From NCBI GenBank assembly GCA_049840595.1, contig JASGKO010000033.1:59350-123349 (forward strand): DNA of 64,000 nucleotides, in the 5' to 3' direction. Below the pieces are notes generated by a model. The model made no database searches. It had not been told where the DNA came from and saw only the letters and a list, made by a program, of their open reading frames with translations. The DNA comes from JASGKO01 sp049840595. GTDB lineage: Bacteria; Verrucomicrobiota; Verrucomicrobiia; Chthoniobacterales; Chthoniobacteraceae. Position numbers and translations under genes: made by a program. Positions 43,201 to 52,948 of this stretch are shown here, piece by piece (positions within the stretch are counted from its first letter, which is position 1; each line of letters begins with the position of its first letter).

Positions 43201-45897
43201 CAAACCACTTACACTTACGACGGACTGAATCGAGTGGCGACCCAAACGCTCCCCGCCTCAACTGCTGGGACTGGGGCACAGACCATCTTTAGCTACAATG
43301 CCGCAAACGAAGTATTGACGCGGCAGATGCCGGGTGGGGTGACCGAGACGAACACCTACGACTCCGCTGCGCGCATCCAAACACACGAACTCGATAGCAA
43401 CACCGCGACCACCGAGAAAACGACTTGGTATTACAGCACTAACAAAAAGTGGGCTGGCAAGCCTCAGCAGGCTGTTACGCCACGCGATACAATTAACTAC
43501 GGTTATGATGCATTCATGCGTCGAAATTTTGCAACGTCCAACGCATCATTGGGCTTTTGGAATACGTGGCAATACAATTATCGCGGAGAGCCTACTCAAG
43601 TTTATGAGGTTACTAATGGAAGCACCATCACCGAGGTTGATCGCACTTATGATGGTTATGGCCAGCTTTCCACTGAACAGGTGTTTCTGAATGGGAACAC
43701 GGTTGAGTCATGGAAGCAGGGCTGGGATGCGGCGGGCGGAGAAACGATCTGCAATCGCAGATCAATATCAGCAACGGAAGTGAAACCCAGTATACTTATC
43801 ATGCAGACGGGCTGATGAGCACCATGACTAATGGTGGAGCGACTTATAACTACACGTTTGGTGACAATGGGTTGTTGGTCAGCCGTGGAAACGCCGCGCA
43901 TACTCTTACGATCAATAGCCGAGATGGCAGAGGCCGGATTCTTACCGATACGGTCACCAGCAATAGCAGCACACCTTTGAGCGAGGTGATGACCTGGCGC
44001 GATGATTCCAAACTGGACAGCTACACCGCGAATCGCAGCGGCCAGGACAGTAACTCTGTCAACGTATGGAATGAAACCCGGCAATACTGGTACAATGCGC
44101 GAGGACAACTGCTTACCGAGCCCTACAAGCCAACCGCGTCCACCGCCGAAACCCTCACTTACCAATTCGACCAGAACTCAGAAAATGGCCCTGGCGTTCG
44201 CACGCAGGCGCAGGTGAGTCCGACCAAGAATTACAATGTGCCAGCGACGAATGGAGAAAACACCTACCTGCAGGTAAAAAACGAAACAGCGATGCCTGGT
44301 GATGCAAGTAGCGATGCCGTGCAGTGGTGGTATGATGGCGATGGAAATGCCTCGTCATGGAACTCGGCAACTCGGGGTAGTAAGGGACTAAATTTTGATA
44401 CGCAAAACAGATTGGTAGGCGTGACGCAGCGTGATAATAGTAACAATGGTTACAATTGGAGTGCCATTTACGATGGGCTCGGTCGACGTATCCAGACGGT
44501 AACGCAACCCGTGATTGGGGGATCTCCTACGGGAGCGCCGGTGACAGTACAGGCAATGTTCGATCCGCAGGTGGAGTTCTTGGAGCTTGGGCTCCAGATC
44601 AATGGCGCGATGAGTTGGCGTGCGGTCGGGCCCGACCTGAGCGGAGTATATGGCGGCAAACAAGGAGTGGGCGGGATTGAGGCATTTGCGACCAGCGGCG
44701 GAGTGTTGCCGGTGATCAGCAACGCATTTGGCGATGTGGTGGCCAGCGTTGGTGGTGGTGGTGTGAGTTGGAATCCTGCCCAAGTGGGGAGTTATGGCTT
44801 GTTACCAGGCTCAAATGGAGTGACGCTGAGCGTCAATACGGATTGGGCGAAGGCCACAGTGTGGCGGAGTCGCTACCTAGATGTCACCGGTTTCTATAAC
44901 CTGGGAGCGCGGTATTACGATCCACAGAGTGGACGGTTCCTGTCGGCGGACCCGCTGGGCCACGCCTCAAGCCTGACCTTGTATGATTACGCCAACGGCG
45001 ACCCGGTGAATGGGGTAGATGCAGATGGGAGATATGGAGCCAGTGCATTTAGCTCGGGCTATACGGCACCTACAAGCAAGGCTTTCGATGCAGGACCAAT
45101 GGCAAATCTGCTTTCGTCTCCAGCGGCATTTAATCAAGCGCAAGCGCAGGCGTGGGATGAAGGGGAAGCAGCCGATGAAGCAGCAGGCAAAATTACACCT
45201 GGTTTTTTCATTCACAATCCAGAAGTCATGGTGGTAGGGATGATGGCTGCAGTTTCCTTGCCGCTTACCATCGAAGGCTTGCCAGCACTCGGGAGCTGAA
45301 GGGGCTTTGGAAGCAGGGATGGGGGCTGAAGTTTCTGGCGCTGTTACTACAGAAACGGGAGAAATTCCTGCTGAATCTATGGCATCAACCAAAGGGTTCT
45401 CTAACGGGGGTAATTTCGGCGCCAGAATTACTCAAGGTGCTGACGAAATGTCGTTTAGTTCTCCTCGTGAATCGGGTGCTATATATGGAGGGCAAAATAC
45501 AGGTTCAATTTCTAGCGAGTCGCAAGTCTTTCAATCTTCAAACGGCTTGAGGGGGACTCAATTGGCGAGTCAGGAGTTAATTGATAATGTTTCATCCCGT
45601 TATACAGTGGAAACTGTCCAGCCAGGACATTGGCTCCACGAGGATTTTGTGAATACTCAGACGAATGCAATGTATAGCAATGGGACAATTTACATTCGAC
45701 CCGATGCGCGGCAGATTGAAGTATTAGAAGAGTTTCTTCATGGTCAGCAGGAAAATCTTGGTATTGATATGAGTGGACGAAATTATCCGCAATTTGAAAT
45801 TGATGTAAAACAGTTTATGATTCGCCATCAACAACTCCTCGGAATCAGTGATGAGGACGTTCAGATTTTACAGCAGATGATAGCTAATTATCATTAG
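34278..45897 (+). CDS. Giant golvesin / transglutaminase-like / RHS-YD polymorphic toxin-type protein (many frameshifts)
   Basis: Collinear pieces cover about 3,870 codons. The signal peptide (MRYIFKTLGIIALVAYAG) starts at ATG 34278. Three golvesin/xanthan-lyase-type modules follow (for example YPGKYHVYCCWPNY), then D-x-D-x-DG repeats, a Pro/Thr linker (PTPTPVPSPTP near 37880) and a transglutaminase-like segment (SEQCALLVYLLRKAGVP, about 38190). Next come a DUF6531-type entry (DPVDAVTGEFYIDSVDL, 40380) and a long YD-repeat array (40783-44400). The RHS core (NLGARYYDPQSGRFLSADPLG, 44900) precedes a variable end. Removing one G at 45291-45293 carries the frame through to 45897. That end (EVLEEFLHGQQENLG...) looks like a metallopeptidase-type toxin domain, tentatively. 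Lesions cluster at 36.9-40.8k, including an in-frame TAA near 40727, so this part may be truly decayed. Confidence 0.8.
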
Positions 45898-45908
45898 CAT
45901 GAATTGTT

Positions 45909-46454
45909 ATGAAGCTTTTGGAAATCAGTCGATTTAAGAAAAAAATAATGATCCGCGGAGAGATAAACTCCAATAAAGTTATTAATTTGTCTGTATATGA
46001 CATTTTCCACGGTGATGATCTAATTTCGGTAGCAAAGCTATGGGAGGCTCGTAGTCATCCTAAAGCCGCGCAAAGGGTGATTTTTGCTGAAGGAGATATT
46101 GATTACAATGATATAGATGTTCAGCTTCGAAAATATCATGAAGTAAGTGAATTGTCTGGTATTGATATTTCATTTTTTGAACATAATTCTAAAACTAAGA
46201 TTGCTGTTATGAGGATCAGCAAAATTTATTCAGTGATTGAAGTTGAAGGAGAATTTTTAACTGAAAGGCAGCTGCTTGAACCTACGGTATGCAGCTTCAT
46301 AGTTAATGGAAGTGAAATTGGGAAAGCAAATTTTTTTGAGCCTCTTGTTAAGGGTAGTTCAAGACGCTTGCATACAGATGAAAATGTGGATATTATAAAT
46401 CAAGTTAAAAAAGCTCTATTTAATGGGCAGCAATGTGAGATTTGGAAAGGCTGA
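45909..46454 (+). CDS. Candidate immunity protein
   Basis: A 181-aa soluble protein starting 11 bp after the RHS tip (MKLLEISRFKKKIMIRGEI). It is low-GC like the tip, predicted alpha/beta, without signal peptide or recognised family. In RHS and other polymorphic toxin loci the gene directly after the variable C-terminus usually encodes the cognate immunity protein, which is the only basis for the call. The ATG is preceded by a weak purine-rich site. Confidence 0.5.
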   Translation: MKLLEISRFKKKIMIRGEINSNKVINLSVYDIFHGDDLISVAKLWEARSHPKAAQRVIFAEGDIDYNDIDVQLRKYHEVSELSGIDISFFEHNSKTKIAVMRISKIYSVIEVEGEFLTERQLLEPTVCSFIVNGSEIGKANFFEPLVKGSSRRLHTDENVDIINQVKKALFNGQQCEIWKG

Positions 46455-46530
46455 ACATCAAAATTATGAGCCCACTTTTTAATCTTTTTTTGGTTTTAAC
46501 TCCCCGCCGCTTGCGGCGTAAATTGGAAGA

Positions 46531-46722
46531 GTGAGCGAGTATTTCCATAAGAGTTATAACGTAATGGTAATGCTCTATCATCTGGTGTTCCGGCGAAATA
46601 CCGACGGGCAGTGTTTGAGGAAAGAGTTCATCAGATGATGAAGGAATGTGTTTGAAGTTTCGAAGCATTATCAGGTGATAGTTCCCCATTTGCATTGTTA
46701 CGGGCAATGGGGCTTATACAAG
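46531..46722 (+). pseudogene. IS200/IS605-type TnpA remnant
   Basis: From GTG 46531 (preceded by GGAAGA) the translation VSEYFHKSYNVMVMLYHLVF, then across small indels KYRRAVFEERVHQMMKE and EVSKHYQVIVPHLH, matches the start of IS200-type Y1 transposases (the YHxVF-x-KYRR pattern). The HUH motif is not reached. A CGCCGC-TT-GCGGCG palindrome at about 46505-46518 resembles the left-end hairpin of such elements. The reading is interrupted by stops and truncated at the IS1595 insertion. To the right of that insertion (47468-47525) a short stretch reads VRTLKRESFEMCP, possibly the continuation. Confidence 0.65.
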
Positions 46723-46723
46723 A
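46717..46723. repeat. Target-site duplication (left) TACAAGA
   Basis: A 7-bp TACAAGA directly before the left IS end, repeated at 47461-47467 after the right end. IS1595-family elements usually make 8-bp duplications, so one base may be lost. Confidence 0.75.
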
Positions 46724-46739
46724 GGGTCTTATGTAGCAG
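46724..46739 (+). repeat. IS1595 left terminal inverted repeat
   Basis: GGGTCTTATGTAGCAG, an exact 16-bp match to the reverse complement of 47445-47460. Confidence 0.85.
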
Positions 46740-46774
46740 TTGAGAGCTGAATCGGTGTAACTACCTGAGCAGCA

Positions 46775-47455
46775 ATGAACAACCGCTACGAAAAACATGC
46801 GAAGATTTCGGAAGGGAAATTCCGGGAAGTTTTACGGGCCTATGTCTTGGATCTTCCGGCGCTCACGGCGGCCAAACTTTGCGGCTTGAATTACCGCAGC
46901 GTGCATCGTCTCTAGGGCTTGCTTCGCCAACGAGTGGTGGAACTGGCCTTGGCGGATCTGGCCCCGTTTGCCGGAGAAATTGAAGTCGATGAAAGTTACT
47001 TTGGCGCTCGTCGGGTGCGCGGCAAACGCGGTCGGGGAGCCGGGGGCAAAACGCCGGTCCTCGGCCTGCATAAACGCGGGCAGCAAGTCTTCGTCAGCGT
47101 GGTGGCCAACTGCTCCAGGCGAGAATTACTGCCCATCCTCAAGGGACACATCCTGAAACAAAGCGACGTTTACACCGATGGCTGGCGCGCCTATGATGGC
47201 TTGGTGACCAACGGTTTTAAACATCACCGGGTCCACCACCACGAGAACGAATTTGTGCGCGGCAAAAACCATGTTAATGGGATCGAGCGTTTCTGGTCCT
47301 TTGCCAAGTTTCGCATGCTGAAGCTGCGCGGCGTGCGCGCCGACAAATTCTTCCTCCACCTCAAAGAATGTGAGTGGCGTTGGAACCATCGCCGCACCAA
47401 TATTTACCAGCTTCTCCTCAAAAACCTCCGCCATTTACCTCTTTCTGCTACATAA
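46775..47455 (+). pseudogene. IS1595-family (ISXO2-like) transposase with internal TAG
   Basis: Begins MNNRYEKHAKISEGKFREVL. Codon 47 is TAG (46913-46915) in the context YRSVHRL-stop-GLLRQRVVELA, where Tyr or similar is expected. The rest (EIEVDESYFGARRVRGKRGRGA, the DDE-type Asp in IEVDESYFG, YTDGWRAYDGL with second Asp, and HVNGIERFWSFAKFR with the N/E region) is the ISXO2-like transposase domain. One base change would restore it, so it may be a recent inactivation or a sequencing error. Confidence 0.85.
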
Positions 47456-47460
47456 GACCC
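47445..47460 (-). repeat. IS1595 right terminal inverted repeat
   Basis: CTGCTACATAAGACCC, the exact inverse of the left repeat, immediately followed by the TACAAGA duplication at 47461-47467. Confidence 0.85.
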
Positions 47461-47467
47461 TACAAGA

Positions 47468-48450
47468 ATATGGAAGTACGCACATTAAAACGAGAATCTT
47501 TTGAGATGTGTCCCGTTTGGAGGTGAAATGAATCTAATGACGCACGCTGCCCGGTCATTAATTATGATCCATTGCCAGAAGTGGAAGTTGTTTTGTTTAT
47601 TAAGGCAAAATTTACAACTTTTAGTGGAGATGTTTTTGATGGGTGTTTAACCGGGCGCGATATATTTTTTGGTTTACGTTATTTGTGAAAAATTGGATTT
47701 TCAATTTATTTAAACTTACCTAAATTGGTTGACAAGCAAAAAACTGAGCTTATCTGAGTTGTCGGGAAAAAGATTTTTCAATTTTTCCATTGCGATATGA
47801 TACAGAAGTTTTTTTATGAAAAACCAGTTATAGATGGGTTTATAAATGAAAAATAAATTGCTGTGTTGATTGAATTTTTATGCTAAATTCATTTTAATGT
47901 CGGCGTTAACTTCGGGTAAGTATTTTCAAAGCTTTTTATTGATGAGTTTTTAAGGATTTGTGATCAAGCTTCAATGTTGAGTATTTTTTGTGTATAGTGA
48001 TGTGTGCTTGAAGAAACAATCAAGTAAGTGCGCGAAAATGCAGGACCAATAAATAGAAAAATCAGCGACTATAATTCCAGCCGATGAGAAAATGGACATA
48101 GTATTGAAATCAAGCCTCAATCCGGATTCTAGCGTAGTATTTCCGCCCGGGTTCCCTACGAAAATTGCTTGGCAGAATTTATCCATGGAACGATCAAATT
48201 GCGAAGCAGTTCAGGACGAAGTCTTCTTCATCCTATTGATGCTCGCACTGAACTCTTCGAATACATCAAAGGTTATTAGAACCCACGCCGCAACACTCTG
48301 CTCTCAATAAGACTTTCTAGGTCCAATTTAGCGGATCCATTTCAACCAAAATTGGCAAACATCTAGTGGTTCAAAAAGCCAATGCTTTTTCAAAAAGTCC
48401 TAAGGCTAACTAGGATGATGAGACACCTTTTGCGAGAGTATGGAAGGTAT
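47468..48450. other. AT-rich non-coding region
   Basis: About 980 bp of strongly AT-rich DNA with long T-runs and no supported gene. The first 60 bp may be a tail of the IS200 remnant. Short open frames here lack coding character. Confidence 0.55.
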
Positions 48451-48846
48451 CTATCTTGACTTCCATTTTACTAATGGCCATGCCCCTTTACCACCTAACT
48501 CTAGTTTTTCCGGGTGTTCATCCACCAACTTCTTGATCTGCTTCGTATCAAGCTTAAGCGCCCTCAGATTGAGTTCATTCGTGCCGTGTTCCTTGAACAA
48601 TTCCATGAGGCGATTGAATGAAACCTGGATGCCTTGAGTTTTGGTTTTGGAGCCGGGCTTTTCTGATGACGTTGCGAGGCCGAGTTCCTTAAGTTTGCTG
48701 GCAATTTCGGCGTCGATGGCTTCCACTTCTTTCAGCAACTTGGCTTTCTTTTCCTCCAATGCGGAAAGATTGGAACCGTTGAGTTTGGCGAGTTGCTCTT
48801 CGAGTTGCTGCTTTTGCTTGGCGATGAGAGAGGAATAATCGGACAT
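48451..48846 (-). CDS. Coiled-coil hypothetical protein
   Basis: A 131-aa protein. The N-terminal half is a predicted coiled coil (KQKQQLEEQLAKLN, ALEEKKAKLLKEVEAIDAEIASKLKELGL). A linker and a helical C-terminal part follow (VSFNRLMELFKEHGTNELNLRALKLDTKQIKKLV, ending GAWPLVKWKSR). The layout, an N-terminal dimerising coil plus a small basic domain, is similar to H-NS/KfrA-type nucleoid proteins, but no family match is claimed. It is divergent from the beta-helix gene, with a CGGAC-N4-CGGAC repeat between them. Confidence 0.55.
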   Translation of the reverse strand: MSDYSSLIAKQKQQLEEQLAKLNGSNLSALEEKKAKLLKEVEAIDAEIASKLKELGLATSSEKPGSKTKTQGIQVSFNRLMELFKEHGTNELNLRALKLDTKQIKKLVDEHPEKLELGGKGAWPLVKWKSR

Positions 48847-48919
48847 GACAGGGATTTAGCGTATTGTGGGACAGATGCTAGTGGAATGTTTTCGCTGGAA
48901 TCGTTGGAGCAGGGGAATC

Positions 48920-48933
48920 CGGACCTTACGGAC
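48920..48933 (+). repeat. CGGAC-N4-CGGAC direct repeat, site 1
   Basis: CGGAC-CTTA-CGGAC in the divergent space between the coiled-coil gene (start 48846, minus) and the beta-helix gene (start 49040, plus). The position fits an operator. Confidence 0.6.
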
Positions 48934-49039
48934 GCTAAATTCTCGGTCCAGAAGGAAACGAGTGGTGTGCATGCCGTGAAATGTGATTGTCATGCGGCTT
49001 CAATTAGCTTTGACTATTAGTCCTAAGGACTCAACGGCT

Positions 49040-50224
49040 ATGAAAACTTATTCCTCCCTAGAACTATTGGAGGGACGCATCGCGCCCTCCACCGTCATCG
49101 TTACCAACCTTAACGACTCTGGTGCTGGCAGTTTACGAGCCGCCATTGCCGGTTCTCACAATGGCGACGTCATTGACTTCAAGACTGGACTGAGTGGCCT
49201 CATTCACGTGAAGAGCAACCTACTCATCAAGGACAGCCTCTCCATTAATGGCGGCGGGAGGATCACGCTTGATGGCGGCGGTTCTACGCAGTTGTTTAAC
49301 ATTAGCAATAATGAGACATCTTCTGTAGGGCTGATGGGGCTCACCTTTCGGAATGGTTATGGAGCAGATGGCGGGGCAATCTATGCTACGGGATCTCTGT
49401 CAATCACCGATTGTGTGTTCAAGCAGAATGTAGCCAGCGACAGCGGAGGAGCGATCAATCAAGAAGGCGGTCAATTAACGATTACGGGATCGACCTTCGC
49501 GACCAATTCGTCAGGCTCCAATATGGTCGGCGCATTGGCGGGCGGTGCGATATATGCGGATGTAAAGTCGATCACCATTACTGCTTCGAATTTTAGTGGC
49601 AATAGCAGCTTTGAACAAGGCGGCGCTATTTGGGCATTTGTCAGTTCCAGCAGTCCTGGGGCGTTCACAATCACTAACACACATTTCGATGCCAATAAAT
49701 GTGGGGGAAGCGGCGGTGCAATTTCGGAAGAAATGCTGGGAGGAAGCGCGGTTATTTCTGGAAGTTCATTTACAAAAAACTCGGCGAGTAGCGCCGGAGC
49801 ACTTTGGCTTTATGGAAGTGCGATTAACCTCAGTTCCACCCAAATCATCGGAAATACTGCGAAATCTGGTGGAGGCGGAGAATTCGTTACTCCGAGCGGT
49901 TTCCTGACCATGACGAGTTGCAAGATCCTCCATAACACCGCGACCGATGGTTATGGAGGTGGACTCATTCTCGGTGAAGATGCATCTTTAGGAGTATTGC
50001 TGACGCTAAAGAGCACGGAGGTTGCCGGAAACACTGCACAGGGGTCAGCTTACGGACAGGGCGGAGGAATCATTCTGGCTGGTGGCAAGCTGGTGCTCGA
50101 TCACTCCGTTCTTACTCAGAATATAGGGGCGATCGGAGGCGGAATATTCAACAACGGGGGAACGGTAAGCAATATTGCGTCCATCATCTCAGGGAACTCT
50201 CCAAATCAAATTTACAACGCGTGA
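49040..50224 (+). CDS. Beta-helix surface protein with LE-x-LE-x-RIAP type N-terminus
   Basis: The ATG at 49040 gives MKTYSSLELLEGRIAPSTV, an N-terminal LEPR/RIAP-like motif found on very many exported proteins of Verrucomicrobia and Planctomycetes. About 370 aa of polymorphic-outer-membrane-protein-like repeats follow, with GGAI[YW]-type turns (GADGGAIYA, DSGGAINQEG, QGGAIWA, GGSGGAISEE, GQGGGII, GGGIFNNGG), forming a right-handed beta helix. There is no autotransporter barrel. It is probably secreted or surface attached. Upstream in-frame codons back to 48983 have no such motif. Confidence 0.8.
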   Translation: MKTYSSLELLEGRIAPSTVIVTNLNDSGAGSLRAAIAGSHNGDVIDFKTGLSGLIHVKSNLLIKDSLSINGGGRITLDGGGSTQLFNISNNETSSVGLMGLTFRNGYGADGGAIYATGSLSITDCVFKQNVASDSGGAINQEGGQLTITGSTFATNSSGSNMVGALAGGAIYADVKSITITASNFSGNSSFEQGGAIWAFVSSSSPGAFTITNTHFDANKCGGSGGAISEEMLGGSAVISGSSFTKNSASSAGALWLYGSAINLSSTQIIGNTAKSGGGGEFVTPSGFLTMTSCKILHNTATDGYGGGLILGEDASLGVLLTLKSTEVAGNTAQGSAYGQGGGIILAGGKLVLDHSVLTQNIGAIGGGIFNNGGTVSNIASIISGNSPNQIYNA

Positions 50225-50758
50225 GTCTATTGATTTCTTCGTATTGGCAATCTCTCCCTTGAGGAATCGCCGGAAGTTGTTTTTACATATGGATGTTGCG
50301 ACTGTCCGTGAAAGCCGATTGGGGTCGGCTGGGGTCACGGAGATCGTAATCGGCCGTCACGGTACGGGGTGCTGTGGCGGCCAGCTCTTCTTCGTTAGAA
50401 TCAGCAAAATACCGTTCGACAGGTCCGTGATCGACAGGTGGCAAATTTGCCACCACACCCATTTTTAAAAGTAATTGAGTGGTGACGGAATTGTCATCCT
50501 TCGCTGTCCCAACCACGGATTCAACTTTCTGCAGCCGAATTAGTAGTGACGAACGTCGGCGAAATTATAATTCGTGAGTCAGTGATCGTTCTCAGTGAGA
50601 AGAGACACTCTTTTCACTTGTAACACATCCATTGTATCTGATGCTCGGAAGAAATTCGAGGATTGGTTATACAGCGGTTGATTGAAGCGTCGCGTGTTCC
50701 ACCTTCCGCTGGAATCAGAAATATTTGTAGGGTATTTGTGTGCAAATGGCAGGCACGT
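50225..50758. other. Intergenic region with repeat near-match and palindrome
   Basis: 534 bp between the beta-helix gene and the convergent DUF1275 gene. It contains a near-match GTTCG-ACAG-GTCCG (50413-50426) to the direct-repeat family and the palindrome at 50437. A 77-codon minus-strand open frame (50283-50516) overlaps both and could be a small gene, but nothing supports it. Confidence 0.5.
50437..50454. repeat. 18-bp palindrome, copy 1
   Basis: Perfect palindrome GGTGGCAAATTTGCCACC, 10 bp after the near-match direct repeat. A one-base variant occurs at 53104-53121. Confidence 0.6.
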
Positions 50759-51423
50759 TCATCTCGATCTCATCGCCCGATAGATGAAGTAGCTGAAGGC
50801 ACCCATCGCTGTGATGGTCGCGGGAATAAAGAGCGTGGAAAAACCGATGGCACGAAAGATCATCACGCCTACAATTCCCCCACAAAAGAAACGCAGAAAT
50901 TACCAGAAGACACATCCGCAACCGGCGAACGTCAATGGGGAGTCCACGAAGGAAATGTCCCAAGAATATTCCGAGGTCAGTGAACATGCCTGAAACGTGA
51001 GTGGTGCGAATCACTGTCCCGCTGTAGGTGGTCGCCATGGCGTTTTGGAGTCCGCAGGCACCAGCAGCGGCGTAAAGTCCGCTATTCCAGTTTTGCTTGA
51101 GTAATGGAATAGCGATGATGAGCAATGCTGATTCCAGAAGGAGAGCCACTCCATAACGGTGGTCTAGTTTCAAAGTGCTATCTTGAATGATGAAGCCACT
51201 CAACGTGGTTCCAGCGACGAATGAACCGATGACGGCAGCAAAATGAAGGGTAGCCAACCAATCGGCGTTGCCCACGGCGATGGCCAACATGGAAGTGTTC
51301 CCGGTTAGATGGGTGATGAGATTGCTGTCGGATGCCCAAAAGCCCAACCACGTTGATCATTCCCGCAGCAAAAGCCAACACCCAGCCGCACAACCAAATC
51401 CAACCAGGTAACTTTGAGATCAT
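50759..51423 (-). CDS. DUF1275 (YoaK-family) membrane protein (two frameshifts)
   Basis: Pieces in three frames form one multi-pass protein: MISKLPGWIWLCGWVLAFAAGMINVVGLLG, then after a shift near 51345 FWASDSNLITHLTGNTSMLAIAVG (the TGN motif of YoaK proteins), several helices with TYSGTVIRTTHVSGMFTDLGIFLG, and after a second shift near 50890 GIVGVMIFRAIGFSTLFIPA, ending FSYFIYRAMRSR. The layout matches the DUF1275 family of six-to-seven-helix proteins, whose transported substrate is unknown. Both shifts are single-base. Confidence 0.8.
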
Positions 51424-51530
51424 CCAGCTTTACTAATCGAGTGAATGCCTGTTTTTAGTCTGAAAAGCTCTCGGGGTAATTTGTGCGCAAAAGAGCGGTG
51501 GTCTGGTGCAGGAGATGCTAGAAAGGAAAT

Positions 51531-52291
51531 ATGGCGAAAGTATTTGGTAAAGCTGGTCGGAATGCGACGGAAGAATCCCACCGAAAAGAATTTCAGAAAA
51601 TCTCAGTGACAGCCCTGTTGGTGATGGTCGCGCTTGGTGTGATTGGGGGATATGCGATTGGTTCTGTATTTCCTGTAAAGGGACTGCCTTCGTGTGGGTT
51701 AGTGACCATTGATACTCTCTTGCTGGCGTCGGTGTTGCTTGTGGTGCGATGGGCAAAAGAGCGGTTTGAACGCTTCGATCGCGAGCGGATCAAGTGGAGA
51801 AAAAGGAGCGGTGGGTGAAGCCATCATCTCCGGCATTCTGGAGACACTCCCAGAGAATTACTTCGTGGTGCACGATTTCAGCAATCGGCTGGGGAACATC
51901 GACCATGTCGTCATCGGCCCGACCGGCATTTTCGTGATTGATACCAAGAATTGGAAAGGTGTCATTGAGTCGGAAAGTGGAGAACTCAAATACAATGGCA
52001 ACTCGCCAACGAAACCGCTCATCGGGAAGATGACGGGTGCCATCATGACGTTTCGAGAAAAGCTGAATGTCCTGGTGGATAGGGAATGTTATGTGAACGG
52101 CATCATAGTGTTTACCGCTGCATATTTGCGGATAGGTGACACCGGTGCCATTCGATGCCTCACCCGATGAAACTTTAACCCAGCACATCCTCACTCCGCC
52201 GCATTCAGCGCGGCTGCCGGCGTGGGAGATTGAGCGAATTAAATTGGCAGTCCTCCAACTGGCAGGAATGGACGAGCGGTTTGCTCCGTGA
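51531..52291 (+). CDS. NERD-domain membrane protein (two frameshifts)
   Basis: A short basic N-terminus and two membrane helices (ISVTALLVMVALGVIGGYAIG and CGLVTIDTLLLASVLLVVRW) are followed by a nuclease-related domain: EAIISGILETLP, FSNRLGNIDHVVIGPTGIFVIDTKNWKG, with the D-x-V-(V/I)-I and (D/E)-T-K core residues. The end reads PFDASPDETLTQHIL...RIKLAVLQLAGM. Shifts lie at A5 (51799-51803) and near 52140. NERD proteins are thought to act on nucleic acid, often in mobile or defence settings, but the activity is not established here. Confidence 0.8.
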
Positions 52292-52339
52292 AGCTAGTCA
52301 ACGGATTTCATCATTTCCAAATACGACCGAGGATATGGC

Positions 52340-52353
52340 GTCCGAACGGTCCG
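52340..52353 (-). repeat. CGGAC-N4-CGGAC direct repeat, site 2
   Basis: Plus-strand GTCCG-AACG-GTCCG, between the convergent NERD gene and the 52492 gene. Confidence 0.6.
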
Positions 52354-52385
52354 GTATGTAAAGCACGTCCCGGATCAAAATAATC

Positions 52386-52399
52386 ACGGACACTGCGGA
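52386..52399 (+). repeat. CGGAC-N4-CGGAC direct repeat, site 3
   Basis: CGGAC-ACTG-CGGAC, 32 bp from site 2 and in opposite orientation to it. Confidence 0.6.
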
Positions 52400-52491
52400 C
52401 ACCAATTTGCTACTCCGGTTGGATCTGCTGAATTGAGAATTGTTTCATGAAATCTGTTTCAGCAGGGAAATATTTATGGAATAATCGCACT

Positions 52492-52948
52492 TCACTTTCT
52501 CGCCACGCCAGTTCGTGTAGCCAATGAAAATTGTCCATTTATTGGGGAGCCAACGGGTGGTGGATTTGAGAAGTTTGCGAGAAGCAAATCTTCGTCGTCT
52601 GTATGATTTTCATCAGAAGTTTCGACAATGATGTTCGCAGGGGCTGAAACCGCTAATCCTGCCGCATATGCGTCTTTACGAGTGATTTTGAAAACGACAC
52701 TGACCAAGCCTGGCACCGGTGTTTTATCCGCTTGGCCTCCTGTCTGTCGAATGGTGAATGTCGGCGCGATGGCCATTTGTTTGACCATGGCTTTGGCGAT
52801 TTCTTCGGGCCGATGGCGGTGTAGGCACTGACGGATAGGAAGGAAGAGGAATTCTGTTTGGGAGATGTTCGAGGCTGGTGGAGATTTGTAGCAAAAGCAA
52901 AGTTATGACGCTCAACAACACCAGGATGGCTCCGCCCAGGAATTTCAT
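52492..52948 (-). CDS. Hypothetical anchored protein (frameshift near 52812)
   Basis: From ATG 52948: MKFLGGAILVLLSVITLLLLQ is an N-terminal membrane or signal segment, then about 25 Pro/Ser-rich residues. After a single-base shift near 52805-52818 it reads PEEIAKAMVKQMAIAPTFTIRQ, continuing VPGLVSVVFKITRKDAYAAGL and ending FSLATRTGVARK. About 150 aa. The segment after the shift is beta-rich. No family recognised. Site 3 of the direct repeat lies about 90 bp past its stop. Confidence 0.5.

Larger units (their letters stand above)
46724..47460 (+). mobile_element. IS1595-family insertion sequence
   Basis: A 737-bp element with 16-bp perfect terminal inverted repeats GGGTCTTATGTAGCAG (46724-46739, complement at 47445-47460) and flanking TACAAGA duplications. 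It holds one transposase gene with an in-frame stop, and it is inserted into an IS200-type remnant, giving a nested arrangement. Confidence 0.85.

Noticed and set aside
42073..43245. 390-codon minus-strand open frame
   Set aside because: Antisense to the YD-repeat array; no coding features of its own.
50283..50516. 77-codon minus-strand frame overlapping the palindrome and near-match repeat
   Set aside because: No family, no ribosome site, and it contains the repeat sequences; treated as non-coding.
51531..52291. Restriction endonuclease call for the NERD protein
   Set aside because: Membrane helices and the NERD core are visible; no methyltransferase or specificity gene is present.
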